The position numbers and the translations under genes were made by a program. A stretch of DNA of 45,951 nt from NCBI RefSeq assembly GCF_900115245.1, contig NZ_FOVT01000027.1:1-45951 (forward strand). Direction: 5' to 3'. Shown in pieces: positions 1 to 6,226 of this stretch (the first letter of the stretch is position 1; every line of letters starts with the position of its first letter). The DNA is from Mesorhizobium sp. NFR06. Its GTDB lineage: Bacteria; Pseudomonadota; Alphaproteobacteria; Rhizobiales; Rhizobiaceae. The notes beneath the pieces are model-generated. The model was not told where the DNA came from. It did not search any database and saw only the letters and a list, made by a program, of their open reading frames with translations.

Positions 1-1
1 G

Positions 2-244
2 GCCGAGATCCTGTGCCTCCAGGAAGAGCGCGTCGTCGCTCGCGACAACACAGTCGCCTTCGCGCGGCTCAGATTGCAGCTGCCGCAAAGTCCGATCCGA
101 CATCACTTCGTCAAAGCCACGGTCAAGATCAGGCAATATCCTGATGGCACGTTCGCAATCTTCCACGGGCCGCGTCGCATTGCGGCATATAGCTCCGATG
201 GCACCCCAATCCAGAACTGCCGTCAAATCGGCAGAGCTGCGTGA
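2..244 (+). CDS. Transposase, C-terminal fragment (ISNCY-type), cut by window edge
   Basis: An open frame runs from base 2 to a TGA at 242-244 and gives the last 80 residues of a protein. The residues read LCLQEERVVARDNTVAF, then LRLQLP, then YPDGTFAIFHGPRRIA, which I recognise as the conserved C-terminal stretch of integrase-fold transposases of the ISNCY/IS1202-like group. The catalytic DDE core would lie to the left, outside the window, so I cannot say whether the element is intact. The frame is uninterrupted here, and short repeated motifs typical of an IS end follow at 267-311. The assignment is from family memory; the fragment end itself is directly visible. Confidence 0.75.
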   Translation, partial: AEILCLQEERVVARDNTVAFARLRLQLPQSPIRHHFVKATVKIRQYPDGTFAIFHGPRRIAAYSSDGTPIQNCRQIGRAA

Positions 245-266
245 ACCGCTTCGACGCAAACTGAAG

Positions 267-311
267 CGGACAAATGATGTGCTACCAAACCGGACAACTT
301 GATTAGCTACC
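267..311. repeat. Probable terminal repeats of the insertion sequence
   Basis: Two near-identical motifs lie in the same direction just after the transposase stop: CGGACAAATGATGTGCTACC at 267-286 and a version starting CGGACAACTTGATTAGCTACC-like at 291-311. They differ by one inserted base and a few substitutions. Repeated transposase-binding motifs close to the element end are usual for this kind of IS. The matching left end is outside the window, so the exact boundary, perhaps near 311-320, is inferred. Confidence 0.5.
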
Positions 312-364
312 GACAGCCCGCGAGGCTCCAACCGGTGTCTCTGTTTTGAGTAGCTGAACACGGC

Positions 365-736
365 TCAGGGAAGGATGGACGGCTGGTCGATCACCCAAAG
401 CCACGTTCCGTCAGCTTGCCGGTGGGCGATCTCCGCAGTCACCGTGCCATCGCCAAGGCGCGTGGAAGTGAGCGCCAAATCTGCGTTGACGATAGCCGGG
501 CGTTGATCTCCAAGCTCAAATTTTCGCCCGGTTGCCACCAGCTTGGCGTAGAATCTATGGATGGCGTCCCTGCCGCGGGCCAACTGTCCGTCGCCGACGT
601 CGAGGATGGCTTCGGGCTCGTAGAGAGCAGCCATGCCTTCCGCATCTCCCGCCAGCTCGCGAGCAACCAGGAGCCGCGCCAGATCCTGGGGATCATTCGC
701 CGGCTCGTGGTTTGCCGCGTCATTCACAGACGACAT
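365..736 (-). CDS. NTF2-like / SnoaL-type small protein
   Basis: A 123-residue protein with no signal peptide or membrane segment. It has the pattern of the NTF2-like (SnoaL/DUF4440) cone fold: an N-terminal helix with DLARLLVARELAGDAEGMAALY, then VLDVGDG-like strands, GRDAIHRFYAKL, and a C-terminal strand ending in GTWLWVIDQPSILP. Members are ligand-binding proteins, ketosteroid isomerase-like enzymes or stress proteins; the substrate cannot be told from sequence. The start at 736 is an ATG with GGAGA immediately upstream, an unusually short spacing. It lies between the IS end and a palindromic repeat, isolated from other genes by over 100 nt on each side. Confidence 0.7.
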   Translation of the reverse strand: MSSVNDAANHEPANDPQDLARLLVARELAGDAEGMAALYEPEAILDVGDGQLARGRDAIHRFYAKLVATGRKFELGDQRPAIVNADLALTSTRLGDGTVTAEIAHRQADGTWLWVIDQPSILP

Positions 737-760
737 TCTCCAACACAGAGTTCAAACGCC

Positions 761-841
761 TGCAGCGGTTCCGGGACACGACATGCATCAAAACAAAAAC
801 CTAAAGCGCATCGCTTGAATCCGTTGCAGCGCGACGCGCTT
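761..841 (-). repeat. Dispersed palindromic intergenic repeat, copy 1 (truncated)
   Basis: Read on the minus strand this is a GC hairpin (AAGCGCATCGC at 804-814 against GCGACGCGCTT at 831-841, one mismatch), an A/T stretch, then TTTTGATGCATGTCG and GAACCGCTGCA. The same modules recur in the same order at 30549-30650 on the plus strand, including an 11-base exact match (761-771 with 30619-30629). The distal arm seems lost near the NTF2-like gene. Such palindromic modules are frequent in Rhizobiales intergenic DNA. Confidence 0.6.
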
Positions 842-852
842 CAGGCTCCGCT

Positions 853-1338
853 TCACTCCGCTGCGACTGTCTCCGGCCGCCTTGCCTTACCGAGCCGATC
901 CTGATCGGCCTTCTTCCAGTCGCCCGTCGAGTTCCACCAGCGGTTGGGGTTGGCGCGGTCGCCGAGGCCCTTCGAGCGGCTGGCAAGCAACGGCTGGAGG
1001 CGAATCACCGGCTCCTCGTAGCTGTGAGCCTGATAGATAGCCTCGACGACACGCGCGGCCAGATCCTGGTCATCGGGCATTTCGAACGACACCTCGACGG
1101 TGCCCGGCCGCTGCCGCAACAGCGTCTCTGCACCGGCTGCCGCACCCTCGAGCGGCCGATAGCGCTCGACGCCGTCCGCCGACTGGAAGGCATTGCTGTC
1201 ATAGTTGCCCATTCCAAGCGGCGTGATGGCAACGACGGCGTCCATGATGCGGTCGACATCGGCGGCTGGCGCCTGGAAGCTGACAAGCAACAGCAATTGC
1301 ATCCGCACGGATTTGGTTTCAAAGCCACTGTCTATCAT
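853..1338 (-). CDS. NIF3/YqfO-type insert-domain protein
   Basis: A 161-residue protein carrying the small ferredoxin-like (CutA/PII-like) domain found as an insert in NIF3/YqfO proteins. Family marks are YRPLEG at 60-65 and HSYEEPVI at 105-112, the counterpart of the usual HPYEEPAY motif, with the opening strand LLLLVSFQAPAADVDRIMDA. There is no NIF3 dinuclear-metal core, so this is a stand-alone version. The C-terminus (about 120-161) is basic and polar and probably disordered. I place the start at ATG 1338, which has GGGAG 7-8 nt upstream; a longer in-frame extension to 1590 lacks support. The function of stand-alone members is unknown. Confidence 0.7.
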   Translation of the reverse strand: MIDSGFETKSVRMQLLLLVSFQAPAADVDRIMDAVVAITPLGMGNYDSNAFQSADGVERYRPLEGAAAGAETLLRQRPGTVEVSFEMPDDQDLAARVVEAIYQAHSYEEPVIRLQPLLASRSKGLGDRANPNRWWNSTGDWKKADQDRLGKARRPETVAAE

Positions 1339-1436
1339 ATGATATCTCCCTGCTTGCTGAGCGTGGGTATAGCAGGGGTGCTGCTGACACGGTGATGTCA
1401 GCAGCGTCGCTTGCCGAAGGGTTCCGGGTAGGCGCC

Positions 1437-2615
1437 CTAAAGGACCTTCTTCCGGATGAGCCTGACGCCGACCAGGGCCATATAGGCGGCAAAGAACATG
1501 GCCAGCGACCAGCCGAAGCCGGAGGGACCGAAGGCGTCCATGCCGATACCGATCGCCTGCGGGCCGATCACCATGCCGACGCCGTAGCAAAGCACGAAGG
1601 CCGCGTTGGCAGACGCCAGTTCATGGCCGGACAATTGCGCGCCGAGATGGGCAAGACCGATCGTGTACATGGCGGCGACGACGCCGCCCCAGACGAACAG
1701 AAGGGCAGCCATCAGGTGCCAGTTCTGCGCGAAGAACGGCATGAATATGGTGCCGACGAGGCCGACGGTGGCACAGGCCAGAAGCAGGTAACGGCGGTCC
1801 GAGACACGGTCGCTGATCATGCCGATCGGGATCTGCAAAAGCACGTTGCCAAGTCCGATCATCGTCAGCAGCAGTGCGGCGTCGGCCTCCGAATAGCCGA
1901 TCCGGTTGCCGTAGATTGGGAAGAGCGAGAAGCCGCCGGTCTCGACCGCGCCGAACACAAGCACGGCAAAGGTCGCGGTCGGCACCAGCCAGACATAGCG
2001 CAGGAAATGGCTGGTCTCGCTGTCGGCGACGATGGTCGGGCTCTCGTTGCGGGCCGCGAGCACTGGAATGGCGGCAAGCGTCACCAGCGCGATGGTGACG
2101 CCGAAAGGCAGGAAGCCTGAACTGCCGAGGTGAGCGAACAGCCACGGTCCGGCGGCGAAGCCGAGTGATAGCACCGTGGCGTAGATACCGAGCACGAGGC
2201 CACGGCGGCGCGGCGGCGCGGAGGTGCTGATCCAGAATTCCGACAGGATGAACAGCACCGTCAGCGAGATATGCAAGGCGACGCGGAGCGGAAACCACAT
2301 CCAGAAATGCGGCGCGAAATGAAAGCCGACGAAGGCGAGCGCGCCGACCGCAATCATCATCAGCATGGTCCAGGCGACGCCGAGGCGCATGGCAAGCGGG
2401 GTGGCGAGCGGCGCGCCGGCGATCGAGGCGAGGCCGGCGACGGCCGTGTTGAGGCCGATCATCGAAGCCGAATGCCCGCGGCTTTCCAGGATGACGCTGA
2501 GCAGCGGCATGCCGAGGCCGATGGCGATGCCGACAACGCTGATCGACGAGATCGCCGCGGTCATAGGCAGCCAGTGTACGCGTTCGTCGCCCTTGTCTTG
2601 GGTATCGACCGTCAT
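1437..2615 (-). CDS. MFS transporter
   Basis: A 392-residue integral membrane protein with about 12 hydrophobic segments starting at ITAAISSISVVGIAIGLGMPL-like residues 18-40 and ending in a short cytoplasmic tail IRKKVL. The repeated six-plus-six layout and the basic loop after TM2 (MRLG) fit the major facilitator superfamily, closest in feel to the YcaD-like/general drug-metabolite group. The substrate cannot be predicted. The gene starts 20 nt after the NUDIX gene ends on the same strand and is probably the last gene of the topA-rnr-DUF983-NUDIX-MFS run. The start is the ATG at 2615; no strong ribosome-binding site is visible. Confidence 0.85.
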   Translation of the reverse strand: MTVDTQDKGDERVHWLPMTAAISSISVVGIAIGLGMPLLSVILESRGHSASMIGLNTAVAGLASIAGAPLATPLAMRLGVAWTMLMMIAVGALAFVGFHFAPHFWMWFPLRVALHISLTVLFILSEFWISTSAPPRRRGLVLGIYATVLSLGFAAGPWLFAHLGSSGFLPFGVTIALVTLAAIPVLAARNESPTIVADSETSHFLRYVWLVPTATFAVLVFGAVETGGFSLFPIYGNRIGYSEADAALLLTMIGLGNVLLQIPIGMISDRVSDRRYLLLACATVGLVGTIFMPFFAQNWHLMAALLFVWGGVVAAMYTIGLAHLGAQLSGHELASANAAFVLCYGVGMVIGPQAIGIGMDAFGPSGFGWSLAMFFAAYMALVGVRLIRKKVL

Positions 2616-2635
2616 GGGATCAAAATGCTCAGCTT

Positions 2636-3376
2636 CTAAAGGACTTCGCGGACAAAGCGGTTGCGGACGAGCCGGAAGAACGGCACGGCACCCCCCGGCC
2701 GCAGCAATGGATCGTGGGCAAGTCGCTTGTCCAGTTCTTCCAGGATCATGCCGGTAATGTCGGGGATATCGGCCTTGCGGGCATCGGCAAGCGGCAGCCA
2801 GACGAGTTCTTCCAGCTCGTTGGTCGGGCCCCCGCCGGGCAATTCCACGGCGACGTCGTGGCGCCAGGCGCTGAAGAAGCGCGTGTCGAAACGGCGCACG
2901 CGATTGGGCGGCGTGATGGCGCGGGCGATGACGCGCAGCACGTCCAGCGACGGGACCACGCCATGTTCGACGAAACCCTGCCAGTCGCGCTTTGCGGTCG
3001 AGAAAGCGCCTTTACGGCCGATCAGCAGGCCGGCTTCCTCATAGGTCTCGCGAATCGCCGACAGGGCGATTGCCCGCGCCCGCGCCGGGCTCGCGCGACT
3101 GGGACCGGCGACCAGCTTCTTCTCGTCTTCGCCGCGCAGTGCGGCGGCGACGGGAATGCGGCTGTCGGCCGGATCGGTGCGGCCGCCGGGGAAGACGAAT
3201 TTGCCGGGCATGAAGGCGTGACCGGCATGGCGGCGGCCCATCAGCACCAGAACGTCCTTGTCCTTGCGGTCGAGCAGAATGAGGGTCGCGGCATCGCGCG
3301 GACGCAACGCCCGGCCGCTGCGCACGGCCAGGCTTTTATCGAGCTTGTCGACATCCGCCTTGGTCATTCCTTCCAT
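2636..3376 (-). CDS. NUDIX hydrolase with a split Nudix box (NUDT19-like)
   Basis: A 246-residue NUDIX protein that should hydrolyse a nucleoside diphosphate linked to another group. The FVFPGGRTDPAD strand-loop lies at 60-71 and the helix RETYEEAGLL at 109-118. Between the glycine and RE..EE parts there is an insertion of roughly 40 residues rather than the canonical short spacing, as in eukaryotic NUDT19 (a CoA diphosphatase) and bacterial relatives. CoA ester hydrolysis is therefore possible but inferred. The start ATG is at 3376; the gene is 91 nt downstream of the DUF983 gene and 20 nt upstream of the MFS gene, all on one strand. Confidence 0.85.
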   Translation of the reverse strand: MEGMTKADVDKLDKSLAVRSGRALRPRDAATLILLDRKDKDVLVLMGRRHAGHAFMPGKFVFPGGRTDPADSRIPVAAALRGEDEKKLVAGPSRASPARARAIALSAIRETYEEAGLLIGRKGAFSTAKRDWQGFVEHGVVPSLDVLRVIARAITPPNRVRRFDTRFFSAWRHDVAVELPGGGPTNELEELVWLPLADARKADIPDITGMILEELDKRLAHDPLLRPGGAVPFFRLVRNRFVREVL

Positions 3377-3467
3377 GCGCTCGACCTAGCGGAAACTTTC
3401 CGGATGCGAAAGTGGCTTGCGCGTCGCGGCCCTTGCACCAGGGCGGGACAGCGATGCAGCGGGCTTA

Positions 3468-3911
3468 TCAACGGGTCTCGAATTCGTCTTTCTCGTCGCC
3501 GAAGCCGTGCATATAGAGCGCCCATTGCAGGCCGATGACGGCGCCCTTGACCGGCTGCAACAGCACGATCGCGAGAACAATGGTCAACGGCACCCAGATC
3601 AGCGCGTGCTGCCAGGTCGACAGCGTTGACGTAGCTTCGACGGCCATGAAGCCGCCGACCACGATGTGGCCGACGATGACGATGACCAGATAGGCAGGCA
3701 GGTCGTCCGCGCGATGGTGGTGGAGGTCGTCGCCGCAGACCTCGCATTTGTCGACGGGCTTCACGAAAGCGCCGAACAGCTTTCCCTTGCCGCAATGCGG
3801 GCAACGGCCGAGCATGCCGCGCTTCATCGCCGTCCACAGCGGACGCGCGACGCGGCCCGAATGATGCTCGCCGCCGAAAGCCGGTTCTTCCATCTGCAAG
3901 TCGCCTGGCAT
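3468..3911 (-). CDS. DUF983 membrane protein with a zinc-finger-like N-terminus
   Basis: A 147-residue protein with two CxxC pairs (C37/C40 in CPHCGKGKLF and C56/C59 in CEVCGDD) followed by HHHRADDLPAY and two membrane segments (about 72-92 and 103-123). This layout is the DUF983 family, common in Alphaproteobacteria and without established function; the four cysteines probably bind zinc on the cytoplasmic side. Its ATG at 3909-3911 shares one base with the TAA stop of rnr (TAATG arrangement), so the two genes are very likely translationally coupled and co-transcribed. Confidence 0.88.
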   Translation of the reverse strand: MPGDLQMEEPAFGGEHHSGRVARPLWTAMKRGMLGRCPHCGKGKLFGAFVKPVDKCEVCGDDLHHHRADDLPAYLVIVIVGHIVVGGFMAVEATSTLSTWQHALIWVPLTIVLAIVLLQPVKGAVIGLQWALYMHGFGDEKDEFETR

Positions 3912-6220
3912 TATCGTCTCCTGCCGCGCGGTCCCGAACGCGATTGCGACGCGCGGGCGCGGCCCTTGGCCTTATGGAATGACCGCCTCGAGCCGGGCAG
4001 TGGCTTCGGGTCGGTGAGCATCTCGAAACGCATTGCACCGGCCATCGGCGCAACCTCGACCAACCGGACTTCGACGCGATCGGCAAGCTGATAGCCTTTG
4101 CCGGTGCGTTCTCCGTACAGCGATCGGGCGGTTTCGTCGTAAATATAGTAATCGCCGCCCAAACTTGACACCGGAATAAAGCCGTCGGCGCCGTACTGCG
4201 GCAATTGGACAAAAAGTCCTGCCTTGGTGACGCCCGAGATGCGGGCGTCGAAGGTGTCGTTTATGCGCTCGGCGAGATAGGCGGCGACCAGCCGGTCGAC
4301 CGTGTCGCGCTCGGCGGCCATGGCGCGGCGTTCGGTGGCCGAGATCAGCGCTGCGACCTCTTCCAGCCGCTCAGCTTCCTGTTGCGTGAGGCCGCCGGGG
4401 CCAAGCCCGATTGCGGCAATAAGCCCGCGATGGACGATCAAGTCGGCATAGCGGCGGATTGGCGAGGTGAAATGCGCGTAGCGCCTGAGGTTGAGACCAA
4501 AATGGCCGATGTTCTTCGGCGAGTATTCGGCCTGGCTCTGCGAGCGCAGCACCACTTCGTTGACCAGCGCCTCGTTGTCGGCGCCGCGCACGCGCTCGAG
4601 AATGCCGTTGAACTGGCTGGGGCGCATCTGCGCGCCGCGCGCCAATGACAGGCTGAGCGTCTGCAGGAAATCGCGCAGCGATTCCTGCTTGGCGAGCGAA
4701 GGCGCGTCATGGATGCGGTAGACGAGGGGCTCTTTCTTGCCCTCCAATGTCTCTGCAGCCGCGACATTGGCCTGGATCATGAACTCCTCGATGAGCTTAT
4801 GCGCATCGAGGCGTTCCGGCACGATGACACGGTCGACCGTGCCGTCGGGTTTGAGCAGGATCTTGCGCTCCGGCAGGTCGAGCTCCAGCGGCTGGCGGGC
4901 ATCGCGGCCGCGCTTGAGCACGGCATAGGCGTGCCATAGCGGTTTGAGCACCCCGTCGAGGATCGGCCGCGTCTTGTCGTCGGGCATGCCGTCGATCGCG
5001 GCCTGCGCCTGCGGGTAGGCGAGCTTGGCCGCCGATTTCATCATCACGCGATGGAAGGAATGGCGAAGCTTGCGGCCTTCCGAGGAGAAGGTCATGCGCA
5101 CGGCGATCGCCGGCCTGTCCTCACCCTCGCGCAGTGAGCAGAGATCGTTTGAGATGCGTTCTGGCAGCATCGGCACGACGCGATCCGGGAAATAGACCGA
5201 ATTGCCCCGCTTCAAGGCTTCGCGATCGAGAGGGGTTCCATAGCGCACATAGGCGGCGACATCGGCGATCGCCACGGTGACGACGACGCCGCCAGGATTC
5301 TTCTCGTCGGTGTCGGGCTCGGCGAAGACGGCGTCGTCATGGTCCTTGGCGTCGGCCGGGTCGATGGTCACCAGCGGCAAATCGCGCCAGTCCTCGCGGT
5401 GAGCAAGCGTCGCCGGCTTCACCGCATCGGCCTCGGCAATCACGTCCGCCGGAAAGACATGGGGAATATCGTGGGCGTGGATGGCGATCATCGAGACGGC
5501 CTTCTCGCTGCTCAGCGATCCCAGCACCGCCAGCACCTTGGCGCGCGGCAGGCCGAAGCGCGAGGCGCGCGCAGGCTCGACCTCGACGAGGTCGCCGCTT
5601 TTCGCGCCGTTCTGGAATTCCTTGTCGACGATCAGCTCCGGCTGCCGCCGTTCGACAGGCTCGATGCGGAACGTGCCGTCCTTCAACACGCGAAAGACGC
5701 CGAGCACCGCGTCGCTGCGCTTCTCGAAGATTTTCATCACCCGCCCCGTATAGGCGGGGCCCGACGGATCGTCGGTCGGGAAGGTCTTGGCGAGCACGCG
5801 GTCGCCGATGCCGGGCACGGGGCCGCCGGCGCCGCGCGAGATGCGGATGGCGATGACGGGCGGCGAACCGGCGCCGGTATATTCGCTCGGATGCGCCAGG
5901 AGCACGCCGTCGTCGTCGCGGCCGGCAATGTCGAGCACGGCGACATGGGGCACGGCGCCCGCGCGGGTGAGGCGCTTCCGCTCCTTGTTAAGCAGGCCTT
6001 CATCCTGCAGGTCGCGCAACAGGTCTTTCAGCCAGATGCGGTCCCCGCCGCGCAGCGCGAACGCCTTGGCGATCTCGCGCTTGCCGGAGCGGTCGGGATT
6101 TTCGGCGATGTAGCGCAGGATCTCGTCACGCGAGGGCCGGTAATCGTCCTTGACCACCTTAGCCCTCGTGTCGGCGTGGCGCGGATCGCCGTGGCTTCGT
6201 CCGGAGATCCTGCGCGCCAC
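3911..6220 (-). CDS. rnr: Ribonuclease R
   Basis: A 769-residue 3'-5' exoribonuclease of the RNase II/RNB family, which degrades structured RNA, including rRNA fragments and defective mRNAs. The order is a winged-helix region (about 28-85), cold-shock/OB domains (about 90-230), the RNB core with the catalytic acidic motif TIDPADAKDHDDAVF at 285-299, an S1 domain (about 655-740) and a basic tail ending SRSGPRGRRR that suits RNA binding. The start is GTG at 6218-6220; its ribosome-binding site AAGGGA lies inside the last codons of topA, only 6 nt of DNA separating the genes. It overlaps the following DUF983 gene by one base. Confidence 0.97.
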   Translation of the reverse strand: MARRISGRSHGDPRHADTRAKVVKDDYRPSRDEILRYIAENPDRSGKREIAKAFALRGGDRIWLKDLLRDLQDEGLLNKERKRLTRAGAVPHVAVLDIAGRDDDGVLLAHPSEYTGAGSPPVIAIRISRGAGGPVPGIGDRVLAKTFPTDDPSGPAYTGRVMKIFEKRSDAVLGVFRVLKDGTFRIEPVERRQPELIVDKEFQNGAKSGDLVEVEPARASRFGLPRAKVLAVLGSLSSEKAVSMIAIHAHDIPHVFPADVIAEADAVKPATLAHREDWRDLPLVTIDPADAKDHDDAVFAEPDTDEKNPGGVVVTVAIADVAAYVRYGTPLDREALKRGNSVYFPDRVVPMLPERISNDLCSLREGEDRPAIAVRMTFSSEGRKLRHSFHRVMMKSAAKLAYPQAQAAIDGMPDDKTRPILDGVLKPLWHAYAVLKRGRDARQPLELDLPERKILLKPDGTVDRVIVPERLDAHKLIEEFMIQANVAAAETLEGKKEPLVYRIHDAPSLAKQESLRDFLQTLSLSLARGAQMRPSQFNGILERVRGADNEALVNEVVLRSQSQAEYSPKNIGHFGLNLRRYAHFTSPIRRYADLIVHRGLIAAIGLGPGGLTQQEAERLEEVAALISATERRAMAAERDTVDRLVAAYLAERINDTFDARISGVTKAGLFVQLPQYGADGFIPVSSLGGDYYIYDETARSLYGERTGKGYQLADRVEVRLVEVAPMAGAMRFEMLTDPKPLPGSRRSFHKAKGRARASQSRSGPRGRRR

Positions 6221-6226
6221 GTGCTG

